Shown here: positions 6,948-14,381 of the stretch, one piece after another
Layout of the letters: every line of letters begins with the position of its first letter
How positions within the stretch are numbered: position 1 is the stretch's first letter
Source of the DNA: JBLHKE01 sp047619485
Lineage (GTDB): Bacteria > Verrucomicrobiota > Verrucomicrobiia > Verrucomicrobiales > DEV007
Direction of reading: 5' to 3'
DNA: 25,191 nt
Assembly: GCA_047619485.1 (NCBI GenBank)
Contig: JBLHKE010000019.1
Location: 1 to 25,191 of the forward strand
Made by a program: the position numbers and the translations under genes
The notes under the pieces: model-generated
The model's input: the letters and a program-made list of their open reading frames with translations, nothing else
Database searches by the model: none
What the model was told of the DNA's origin: nothing

Positions 6948-8126
6948 TCATTTCCCCCCACCCGCACGTACCACCGGCCCGACGCCACGCGGCTTCAGCG
7001 ATCGCAATTTCGCCACTGCTGCTGCAATGATCGAGATCGCCTGGTCGACCTCTTCCGCCGTGTTGTAGCGCGACACGGAGAAGCGCAAACTGCTCTTCGC
7101 ACGCGTGTCGCTGTGCCCCATCGCGGTCATCACGTGCGAGGGTTTTACCGCTCCGGTGCTGCACGCAGAACCGCTTGAGCAGCACAGCTCCGCCTGATCC
7201 ATCAGCACCAATAGGTCGCCCGCATCGACCCCCTCGAAGGAGACGTGCGTCGTGTTTGGCAAGCGGTGGATCAGGTCGCCGTTGAGGTGCACATCGTCGA
7301 CCGACGCGAGCAATCGCCCTTCGAAATCATCGCGCAAGCGCTGCACCGACTGCCAGTCCCCGAGCGCCTCCTGCGCCAGCTCCGCCGCCTTGCCGAGCGC
7401 CGCCAGCTGCGCGACCGCCTCGGTCCCGGCACGGCGCTGGTCTTCCTGCCCACCACCGATCAGCATCGGACGGAAGCGGGTACCGCTCTTCACGTAGAGG
7501 GCGCCGACCCCTTTCGGCGCATGGAACTTGTGCCCTGACAGAGACAGAAAATGCGCGCCGCTCGCCGGGGCATCAACCGACACCTTGCCCATCGCGTTGA
7601 CCGCATCGGTGTGGAACAGCACGCCGAGTTCCGACGCGATCGCTGCGGCTTCGGCCACCGGCGAAAGCACGCCGGTCTCGTTGTTCGCCCACATCAGAGA
7701 GACCAGCGCCGTTTCCCTTGGGCGGATCGCCGCGCGCAGTTCCTCAAGGTCGATACGACCACCGCGGTCGACTGGCAGCACCGTCGTCTGGTAGCCGATC
7801 TCCTCCAGCGAGGCGCAGTATTTGAGGATCGCACTGTGCTCGACCGCGCTCACCACGAGGTGCTTCCGGTCTGGGAACACCCGCAGCGCCGAGGCGACGG
7901 CCGCGTTGTTCGACTCGGTGCCGCAACTGGTGAAAACGATTTCCGACGGGTCGGCGTTGAGGAGGTTCGCGACGCGCTGCCGCGCTAGGTCGATCGCCTT
8001 CTTACTCTCCCGCGCGAAGCGGTAGCCGGCCGACGGGTTGCCGTAGAGCTCGGAGAAATACGGTAGCATTTCGGCCACCACTTCCGGGGCGACCTGGGTC
8101 GTCGCATTGTTGTCGAAGTAAATCAT
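6948..8126 (-). CDS. Cysteine desulfurase, NifS/IscS family
   Basis: This PLP enzyme removes sulfur from cysteine as an enzyme-bound persulfide for Fe-S clusters and other thio-cofactors. Its length (392 residues) is typical. Visible features: IYFDNNATT at the N-terminus, CGTESNN (68-74), HTDAVNAMGK, SLSGHKFHAPKG with the PLP lysine Lys200, and the mobile active-site loop SSGSACSTG with Cys322. Two additional cysteines (Cys315, Cys316) lie just before that loop. No scaffold gene (iscU/nifU) or regulator is adjacent, so nifS versus iscS naming cannot be settled. It is divergent from the LAB_N gene with 60 bases between. The ATG follows GACAACC, with no SD. Confidence 0.95.
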   Translation of the reverse strand: MIYFDNNATTQVAPEVVAEMLPYFSELYGNPSAGYRFARESKKAIDLARQRVANLLNADPSEIVFTSCGTESNNAAVASALRVFPDRKHLVVSAVEHSAILKYCASLEEIGYQTTVLPVDRGGRIDLEELRAAIRPRETALVSLMWANNETGVLSPVAEAAAIASELGVLFHTDAVNAMGKVSVDAPASGAHFLSLSGHKFHAPKGVGALYVKSGTRFRPMLIGGGQEDQRRAGTEAVAQLAALGKAAELAQEALGDWQSVQRLRDDFEGRLLASVDDVHLNGDLIHRLPNTTHVSFEGVDAGDLLVLMDQAELCCSSGSACSTGAVKPSHVMTAMGHSDTRAKSSLRFSVSRYNTAEEVDQAISIIAAAVAKLRSLKPRGVGPVVRAGGGK

Positions 8127-8186
8127 GGTTGTCGTTGCCTGAGGCTAATAGATCGCTAACATAGACGGCAGCAAAGACCAACAATC

Positions 8187-8744
8187 ATGCGATCCCGCCA
8201 ACGCCTACTCCTTTTGGTCACTGCTATTTTCCTAGTGGTGGCAGCCCTCTGGCTCGCGCTCTACGCAGCAGGGGCAGTCCCGTCTCCCGGCAAGCGCGCC
8301 GACCTGTTCAACATGTCCGACCGCTTGGCCGATCTACAGGTAGTTGAGACCCCAGAGGGAATCCGCTACCGCTTCGGTGAGACTTTGCTCTCCGCCGAAG
8401 AATTCACCGAACAGATACGCTCACGCCGTCCAGAAGGACGCCGCGGCTGGCTCTATGGAGCACTCAACGTCACTGGCGTCGCTGGCTTTTTCTGGGTCGG
8501 TCTCGGGCTACTCGGCCAGGTGTTATTCACGGGACGGATGGTCGTGCAATGGATCGCCAGCGAGAAGGCAAAGCGATCGGTGATACCCACCGCCTTCTGG
8601 TGGATGAGCCTAGGCGGTGCGACCATGCTGATCGTCTACTTCATCTGGCGCGTTGATATCGTCGGCATCGTCGGACAAGCCACCGGATGGTTCATCTACA
8701 TACGTAACCTCTGGTTCATCTACGGCAAACCGGACGAGAGCTAG
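8187..8744 (+). CDS. LAB_N-domain (lipid-A-disaccharide synthase N-terminal-like) membrane protein
   Basis: The 185-residue membrane protein has an N-terminal TM helix (about 5-27), a soluble segment (about 30-88) and a C-terminal LAB_N domain (about 90-180) with three or more helices. The domain shows GQVLFTGRMVVQWIASEKAKRS and IWRVDIVGIVGQ...IYIRNLWFIY, the usual hallmarks of the family. LAB_N domains occur fused to LpxB or alone next to glycosyltransferase genes of envelope lipid synthesis; their own activity is not established. No lpxB or glycosyltransferase is adjacent here. The domain call is firm and the function is open. Confidence 0.85.
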   Translation: MRSRQRLLLLVTAIFLVVAALWLALYAAGAVPSPGKRADLFNMSDRLADLQVVETPEGIRYRFGETLLSAEEFTEQIRSRRPEGRRGWLYGALNVTGVAGFFWVGLGLLGQVLFTGRMVVQWIASEKAKRSVIPTAFWWMSLGGATMLIVYFIWRVDIVGIVGQATGWFIYIRNLWFIYGKPDES

Positions 8745-8765
8745 GGATCAGGAGCTAAAGCTAAA

Positions 8766-9446
8766 CTAGCGCCGCTTCGGTGGATAGCGTTTCGCCAGCG
8801 TTGCGATGTAGGCACTCACATCCCGCACCTCCCCCTCGCTGAGGTAGCTTGCCAAGTGCCTCATCTGCTGGCCTTTCTCATCCTCCCCGTGATAGCCACG
8901 TACCCCGAGCCGAAATTTCTCCAGCTGCGCGGCGAGGTACCAATCTTGGAACGCCGTGAGCGGGCTACTGCCGAACACTTTCTCGCCCGACCCGTTGTAG
9001 CGGTGGCACTCCATGCACTGCTCTTCGAAAATCAATTTCCCATTGATCAGGTCGGCCTCGAAAGTCGTCGTGGTCGGCTGCTTCGAAAACGTGATCACGG
9101 TGGATATCGCCTCTTCCGCCTCCCCTTCTTGCAGCGCGAGCGCGATCGCACGCATCTGTTGACCGAAAACATCTTTCGGATCCGCACCGCGCCAGCCAAG
9201 GCAAAATTTCTCCAGCTGCGTTTCTAAATACCACCGCGGCTGCCCGGCGATTGACGGTGTCTTCAATTCGACATTCCCCTCCCCCGCCGCGCCGTGGCAT
9301 TGCTTGCAGACGCGTTGGTAGACTGGCAGCTCCGACTGTACCTCCACCTGTGAAGCGGACTTGACCCCGCCGCCCGGCTTGCACGCCGCTAGGGAAACAG
9401 CAATCGCCAGCGAGGCAAGTAGGGTGGGGAAAACATCACAGCACAC
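8766..9446 (-). CDS. Di-haem cytochrome c4-like lipoprotein
   Basis: This 226-residue periplasmic electron carrier consists of two similar cytochrome c domains. Each has a haem-binding CxxCH (CKQCH 47-51, CMECH 144-148), a following (W)YL..QLEKF segment and a Met axial-ligand candidate in GQQMR (Met98, Met195). The N-terminus is a lipoprotein signal with lipobox LAAC (Cys22), so it is probably tethered to a membrane. The start is GTG at 9446; no in-frame ATG lies near. Cytochrome c4-type proteins feed terminal oxidases or nitrogen-oxide reductases. It is divergent from an NnrS-family gene, which fits a role in respiration or NO handling. Confidence 0.9.
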   Translation of the reverse strand: MCCDVFPTLLASLAIAVSLAACKPGGGVKSASQVEVQSELPVYQRVCKQCHGAAGEGNVELKTPSIAGQPRWYLETQLEKFCLGWRGADPKDVFGQQMRAIALALQEGEAEEAISTVITFSKQPTTTTFEADLINGKLIFEEQCMECHRYNGSGEKVFGSSPLTAFQDWYLAAQLEKFRLGVRGYHGEDEKGQQMRHLASYLSEGEVRDVSAYIATLAKRYPPKRR

Positions 9447-9561
9447 GCCAGAGAGACTAGCACGCTGAGTCGGTGAAGCTGTGCAATTCTTGGTGCGAAC
9501 TGGGGGCGAGAATCTATCAACGCTGGCAAATCCTCCACAGGCATCGCAAGCTACCCTCCCG

Positions 9562-10743
9562 ATGCCTCCTCGCTGCCGTTTCGCTAAAACCGCCCGTCCG
9601 CAAGTCTCGGTCTGTACTGAGCCGTTCCGAATCTTTTTTCCACTCGGGATCCTAGCAAGTCTGGTCGGGGTGCTCCTGTGGCCGCTGCTCTACGCGGGCG
9701 GATTAAATTTCTATCCAAACGAGGCGCACGCGCGGTTGATGGTGCAGGGTTTCGTCGGCAGCTTCGCTCTCGGATTCCTCGGCACTGCTTTTCCGAAAAT
9801 GATCGGCAGCCCTTCGCTCACCCGCTACGAACTCGCGCTGTTCGCTACCGTCACGGTCGGCGGATCCATCGCGCACGGCTTCAACCTGATCGCCTACGGT
9901 GATGCCTGCTTCCTGTTGCTGTGGCTCGCTGTCGCCACCTGTCTCGGCACGCGCCTCGCATTCTTCCGCGATAGCCTACCACCGCCGGGCTTCGTCCTCG
10001 CCGCGATGGGGATTTTCGCCGGGATCACTGGCACGATCTTGCTGCTGGTCGGCAGGATTAGCACCCTCACCGAGTTCCAGCGCGCGCTCGCCCCGCTGCT
10101 GCTCAACGAAGCCTTCATCCTCGGACCGATCCTCGGTGTCGGTGGATTTCTCTTCCCAAGATTTTTCACACCAACAGAAGATCGGGATAGGAAGCCGTGG
10201 CGTCAGCGCGCGAATTTCCACCTCGTGATCGGCCTGCTCTTGCTCGGCACATTGGTTTCCCAGGCCGCCGGGTCGGAAACGCTAGCACCACTCGCCCGCG
10301 CGGGGATCGTCTTGGCAATCCTCTTCGCCAACCTGCCGATGTTGCGTCGCGGAACGAGCACCGGATCACTCTCGACGATGCTACGTCTTGCGCTCCTGCT
10401 AGTGGTGATAGGGATCGCTGCCAGCCTCGCACCTCCGGCCGCACGCATCGCGGCGAAGCACACGCTCTTCATCGGCGGCTACGGCATGCTCATCCTCGCG
10501 GTGGCGAGCCGCGTCACCTGGGGGCACAGCGGCAACATCGCACTAGCAGAGGGTAGACGCCGATCGCTGCAAGTCATCATCTGGGTGCTACTGTTCGCCT
10601 TCACGACAAGGGTGGTGGCGGGGTTCATCCCGACGATCCGTGTCTCCCACCACATCTACGCCGCACTACTATGGTCGATCGCGGTCGGGATCTGGACCTG
10701 GGCGGTATTGAAATACATCCGCGTCGCCGACCCGGAGGACTGA
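9562..10743 (+). CDS. NnrS family membrane protein
   Basis: This polytopic inner-membrane protein (about 12 hydrophobic segments, 393 residues from this start) carries the NnrS start EPFRIFFPLGILASL, followed by HARLMVQGFVGSFALGFLGTAFPKM. NnrS proteins are haem- and copper-containing membrane proteins linked to protection against nitric oxide and nitrosative stress. The frame is open from a GTG at 9481, but the extra 27 residues (Pro/Gln-rich, non-conserved looking) would leave only 34 bases between divergent starts, so I prefer the ATG at 9562; the start remains uncertain. Its stop lies inside a hairpin shared with the convergent protease gene. Together with the divergent cytochrome it may form a small NO or respiration locus. 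Confidence 0.85.
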   Translation: MPPRCRFAKTARPQVSVCTEPFRIFFPLGILASLVGVLLWPLLYAGGLNFYPNEAHARLMVQGFVGSFALGFLGTAFPKMIGSPSLTRYELALFATVTVGGSIAHGFNLIAYGDACFLLLWLAVATCLGTRLAFFRDSLPPPGFVLAAMGIFAGITGTILLLVGRISTLTEFQRALAPLLLNEAFILGPILGVGGFLFPRFFTPTEDRDRKPWRQRANFHLVIGLLLLGTLVSQAAGSETLAPLARAGIVLAILFANLPMLRRGTSTGSLSTMLRLALLLVVIGIAASLAPPAARIAAKHTLFIGGYGMLILAVASRVTWGHSGNIALAEGRRRSLQVIIWVLLFAFTTRVVAGFIPTIRVSHHIYAALLWSIAVGIWTWAVLKYIRVADPED

Positions 10744-10754
10744 TAAATCAGTCC
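10737..10754. terminator. Hairpin spanning the stop codons of two convergent genes
   Basis: GGACTGAT-AA-ATCAGTCC is a perfect 8-bp inverted repeat covering the last codon and stop of the NnrS gene (10741-10743) and the stop of the protease gene (10748-10750). It is symmetric, so it could mark the 3' end of both transcripts. There is no T-run, so it is weak as an intrinsic terminator. Confidence 0.4.
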
Positions 10755-11617
10755 AACAAGAAGCCCAGCCCCTTCGTCGATAGCTCTTCGCGGATCACGC
10801 TGATTGGCACGTAGTAGTAGAATGCGCTGATAGGAAATTCCTTGCCGTTGATGGCGATCTCCCCGGTGGTCAACCCAGAGCGGAAGGTATAGATACCGAT
10901 GAGGCGATCCTCCGCATCGTAGACACCGGATCCGCTGCAGTACTGGCCATCACGGCCAAACAGGCGGTCGTTCAGTAGCACAACATCTTCCTGATAGGGA
11001 CGGTTTTCGAAGTAGCTGATGCCCCGGATACTTCCCCAACCGTCTTGCGCGACCGCACCGGGTGGTGCCGTGCGCACGTCGCTGAGCGGCTCTGCGCCAG
11101 TGCGCAAGTGGACGATCGCGAGGTCGATGATCGAGATGTCCGGCAGGGCGCCAGTCTCGAACTTGCGCGTCTCCTGGTCATTGCTGAACGGCCACTTGTT
11201 GATGACATGCTTGCTGAAGATCACATCCCCCTGATAGCCCATCCACTCCTTCCACTTGGCGCGCCCGTCAGCGGAGCTCTCGTGGATGCGCACGCCGACC
11301 GTCGAACCAGAACACTGCGTCACCTTGCCGACATCCGCTGCGAAATCCCCGAGCGCCGCCTTCTGCCGGATGTCATCGGACAGGCAGGCGACATGGCCGC
11401 AGGTCAGGATGAAGGTGCCGTGCTCTTCCGAGCTGTGGAGGATCACGCCGCTGCCGCGCCCCCGATAGTTGCCGTCGTCTGACTCCACCTGCACGTCGCG
11501 CAGGGGCGCAGAGCGCATCGCTGCGTCCCACTGCCGTTTCGGCTGCAGGCTTGAAGAGCACGCACCAAGTAGCAGCAGCAAGCAGCCTGCCAGCATCGTT
11601 GAAAAGGTTCGGGTCAT
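10748..11617 (-). CDS. Trypsin-like serine protease lipoprotein
   Basis: The 289-residue product has a lipoprotein signal (LLLLLGAC, lipid-bearing Cys20) and a chymotrypsin-fold peptidase pattern. GRGSGVIL (53-60) is the usual opening strand, TCGHV carries His75, SIIDLAIVHL carries Asp165, and YCSGSGVYD carries the probable nucleophile Ser228. These fit a catalytic triad in the correct order. The nucleophile context is C-S-G-S-G rather than the common G-[DN]-S-G-G, and there is no PDZ domain, so it is not a DegP-type protease. It is probably an envelope protease of unknown substrate. The region upstream of its start (11618-11865) is AT-rich around 11690-11755 and may hold its promoter; no clear -35/-10 pair is seen. 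Confidence 0.8.
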   Translation of the reverse strand: MTRTFSTMLAGCLLLLLGACSSSLQPKRQWDAAMRSAPLRDVQVESDDGNYRGRGSGVILHSSEEHGTFILTCGHVACLSDDIRQKAALGDFAADVGKVTQCSGSTVGVRIHESSADGRAKWKEWMGYQGDVIFSKHVINKWPFSNDQETRKFETGALPDISIIDLAIVHLRTGAEPLSDVRTAPPGAVAQDGWGSIRGISYFENRPYQEDVVLLNDRLFGRDGQYCSGSGVYDAEDRLIGIYTFRSGLTTGEIAINGKEFPISAFYYYVPISVIREELSTKGLGFLLD

Positions 11618-11865
11618 GGATCAGGTTCCATCAAAATCTTGCCCAAGGCCCTGCAAGAGCGCAAGCCCAGATTCCCACCTACTACCTATTAAAAAGGGAT
11701 TTCCAATAGGAAAAAATAGGCAAAATAATCAATATTCCCAACAAAACGCGCTCGGGAGTCGATGCCGCGACCATCGGAGGCTGGCGCGGAACAAACTCTT
11801 GCTACGTTACTCGATCAAAAAAACAGCAGAAACCCACAACACTGAATTGTTAGGGTTGTGGCAAT

Positions 11866-13401
11866 CTAACTCAGGTGGGATCGCAGCAATTTTCTCAGCC
11901 TGCCATAATCGACCTTCGCCTGGTGGCGGAGATCCATCGGGATCTCCGCCATGCGGATAACGTGCTCAAACGCCGCCCAACCAACCAGTTGCCGAATCTC
12001 GGAGATCTCTGCGCCCTCGGTAACCTCGATCGCCAGCACGTTTTTGCCCTCGTGCTCCAGCGCGGCGCAACGCTTCACCACAGGCAAAAACGAGAGAGCA
12101 CACTCCACGGCGAAGGGGTAGATCGAGCCATGTTGCATCTTGGCCGCACAGCGACCCATCAACCAGAGTCGGCCCGAATCATCGAGCCGCCCGGCGTCCC
12201 CCGTGCGGTGCCAGATTTGCCCGCCGATGGTGAATTTGGTCTCCTCGTCCCCGACGCCATTGAGGTAGCCGCTCAAGACGTGATCGCCGCTGACCACAAT
12301 CTCACCGACCGAGCCAGTTGGCAGCGCCTCGGGTTCATCTCGGATCGGAGTGCCCCACTGGTCATCAATAATCCTCAACTCGATCTCTACAACCGGCTCA
12401 CCGACCAGCAGACCGCCACCGGCGCGCATCGATTCTAAATCTTCCACGGAGATTTCGCGTTGGTTCACGTGGGCGATCGGCTCCGCCTCGGTCGAGCCAT
12501 ATACGGCGAACACCTCCGCCTCGGGTGCCGCCTGCGCGAGGCGCTCGAGCAGTGGCGGAAAAACTGGCGCGCCACCCGTCGAGATGCGTTTCAATTTCGA
12601 CAACGATCCGGGTTTTTCTAACATTGCCTCAAAAAACGCCGGCGAAGCAGCGACCCTCTCGACGCAAGTCGCCTCGATCTGCTGCGCAACCTTCTCCACA
12701 TCCGCCTCGCCGGGTTTCGCCAGATCGGTGTCCGCGAGCACACTGGTCAGCCCCGACCCGAGATTCGCCAGCGTGAAAACCGGCAACGTGATCAGGTCTA
12801 CCTCGCCAGATCTCAGCTCGAGCGCATTCTCCAGCGCCTGGTGCTGGGCGATGAGAAACTCGTGGCTGCGCGCGACCGCCTTCGGCCTGCCGGTGCTGCC
12901 ACTGGTGAACGTGATCAACGCCGGCGCCCCAGAGCCTACGGACGGAGCGCCTCGCTCGCCCGCGACCGGTGCCCAACACCAGCTCCCAGGTAGCCAGCGC
13001 CCACCACGATGAAATTTCACCGGAATCTGTCGCACCGCCCGTGAACCGAAACGCAGCAAGTGGGCTTTCGGGCTACCGAAAAATCCTTGCGGCTCGCGCA
13101 GCGCACAGCAGGCATCGATGAACGCCCGCCCTGCCGAAGGATCAACGAACATCGCCGTCATCCCGGCTCGAAACACCGATAGCAGCGCGGTGTAGAGTTC
13201 GATCGAGACCGGATGAAAAAACAATACCGTGTCTCCCGGCTTCAACCCAGCGTCGGTGAGTTGCCGCGCCCCGCCTGCGGTGATCGCATCCAAATCACCG
13301 AAGCTGAGCTGGCGCTTCCGGCCGCAAGAGCAATCGACCAGCGCGGTCGTATCCGGCTGACGCCGCGCCACCTCACCGAGGACTTTACAGATATTTTTCA
13401 T
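11866..13401 (-). CDS. Acyl-AMP ligase (AMP-binding, OleC-like)
   Basis: This 511-residue adenylate-forming enzyme would activate a carboxylic acid with ATP. The phosphate loop ITFTSGSTGRPKAVARSH (about 163-180), the YGSTEAEPIA block, WHRTGDAGRLDDSGRLWLMGR and a C-terminal catalytic Lys in IPMDLRHQAKVDYGRLRKLL are visible. The last motif and WHRTGD resemble OleC-type beta-lactone synthetases and fatty-acyl-CoA ligases; which reaction applies is not decidable. The frame extends to 13431, but I choose the ATG at 13401 (MKNICKVLGE) because it overlaps the upstream GNAT gene by 17 bases and gives a normal N-terminus. It is the last gene of the minus-strand lipid-like operon and is probably translationally coupled to the GNAT. 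Confidence 0.88.
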   Translation of the reverse strand: MKNICKVLGEVARRQPDTTALVDCSCGRKRQLSFGDLDAITAGGARQLTDAGLKPGDTVLFFHPVSIELYTALLSVFRAGMTAMFVDPSAGRAFIDACCALREPQGFFGSPKAHLLRFGSRAVRQIPVKFHRGGRWLPGSWCWAPVAGERGAPSVGSGAPALITFTSGSTGRPKAVARSHEFLIAQHQALENALELRSGEVDLITLPVFTLANLGSGLTSVLADTDLAKPGEADVEKVAQQIEATCVERVAASPAFFEAMLEKPGSLSKLKRISTGGAPVFPPLLERLAQAAPEAEVFAVYGSTEAEPIAHVNQREISVEDLESMRAGGGLLVGEPVVEIELRIIDDQWGTPIRDEPEALPTGSVGEIVVSGDHVLSGYLNGVGDEETKFTIGGQIWHRTGDAGRLDDSGRLWLMGRCAAKMQHGSIYPFAVECALSFLPVVKRCAALEHEGKNVLAIEVTEGAEISEIRQLVGWAAFEHVIRMAEIPMDLRHQAKVDYGRLRKLLRSHLS

Positions 13402-14242
13402 AGAGCGTGTATTCGCGAAACACTTTCGCATCGTGGCGCGAACTGATCCTTAGAGAGCTGTTCTTCTGGTGCTGCAGCGCGTGAATCGCCTGTTTGAACC
13501 CCAGCTCTCGAGCCGCCTGATGCACCTGTTCGACGAGCACGCTGCCGAGGCCAGCAAAGCGCCGTTCGGGGAGGACAGCGAGCGTTTTGACGATCACATT
13601 CGCGCCATCGGGCAGCGCAAATACAAAGCCCGCAGACTCACCATCGGGAGTCTCTGCGATCAGCGAAAACTCCGGGATCACAAGCGCCTCCACCTTGGCA
13701 TACATCGCGACGAACGCCTCGAAACTGACCGGCACGTAGAGGAAATTGTTCTGAAAACTGACAACCGAAATGTCATAGATCCGCCGCAGTTCCGAATCAT
13801 AGGCCTCAGGCTTCAATTTCCGGATCGTCACCTGGAGACGTTCCGCAATCTTTGAAAAATCATTCACCGGGCGGGCCAGATCGATCTCGGACGAGGTGTA
13901 GCGCGCCGCCACGCCCCAGCCTGCTTTGACGAAATACTCTGGCCATTCCGGCGGGTTCTGTGGCTCGAGCAGGAATGGGGCGCGACCGTTGGATCTGGTG
14001 ACGAAACGGTAGCGGTGCCAAGTGTCGCCATCCATCGGGCCGATCGCCTTGCTGCAACCCCATTCGCGTAGGAGATCCTCGGCGGCAGCGAGCAGCTTCG
14101 CTGCGGCAAAAGCATCCTGAGCTTCGAACTGCCCGATAGCCCCGTTCCGCCAAACCGAACATACGGCAAGTCGTTCGCCGTCGTCGGAGCAGGCAGTGAT
14201 GGCTGCTCCCCCGCTAGATGACCTGGTCACAGATAATTTCAT
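13385..14242 (-). CDS. GNAT-family acyltransferase
   Basis: The 285-residue protein has a clear acetyl-CoA-binding motif in its second half (VKTLAVLPERRFAGLGSVLVEQVH, about 218-241). The N-terminal half carries GPMDGDTWHRYRF (68-80) and a Pro-rich LLEPQNPPEWPEYF segment, so it is about 100 residues longer than a minimal GNAT and may be a double or extended fold. The acceptor is unknown; N- or O-acylation of the operon product is an inference from context. It overlaps the acyl-AMP ligase by 17 bases and starts just after the REP-like element, so the two genes form the distal part of the operon or a separate short unit. Confidence 0.8.
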   Translation of the reverse strand: MKLSVTRSSSGGAAITACSDDGERLAVCSVWRNGAIGQFEAQDAFAAAKLLAAAEDLLREWGCSKAIGPMDGDTWHRYRFVTRSNGRAPFLLEPQNPPEWPEYFVKAGWGVAARYTSSEIDLARPVNDFSKIAERLQVTIRKLKPEAYDSELRRIYDISVVSFQNNFLYVPVSFEAFVAMYAKVEALVIPEFSLIAETPDGESAGFVFALPDGANVIVKTLAVLPERRFAGLGSVLVEQVHQAARELGFKQAIHALQHQKNSSLRISSRHDAKVFREYTLYEKYL

Positions 14243-14255
14243 CGTAGGTAGATAA

Positions 14256-14381
14256 CACGGAATTGCACTCCGTGGATGGCTGCTGGTTCCCCCAGGCTTT
14301 CTCGCCCGTTATGGATCAGATGTCTTTTTTCGGTGGTGTTCAATGGTGTTTGAGAGGCGCTCCACGGAGTGCAACTCCGTG
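14256..14381. repeat. REP/BIME-like paired palindromes
   Basis: Two 21-base copies (14256-14276 and 14361-14381) face each other and differ at one position after reverse-complementing. Each copy is itself a hairpin: CACGGAGT-TGC-ACTCCGTG in the right copy, with one A/G change in the left. The 84-base middle part shows no coding potential. The element fills nearly the whole 139-base gap between the kinase-like gene (stop at 14382-14384) and the GNAT gene (start at 14242). The layout resembles bacterial REP/BIME elements mobilised by RAYT transposases; copy number in the genome cannot be seen here. Confidence 0.75.

Noticed and set aside
11469..11960. 163-codon plus-strand open frame across the protease start and the ligase end
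   Set aside because: It overlaps the ends of two well-supported genes on the other strand and has no domain-like features.
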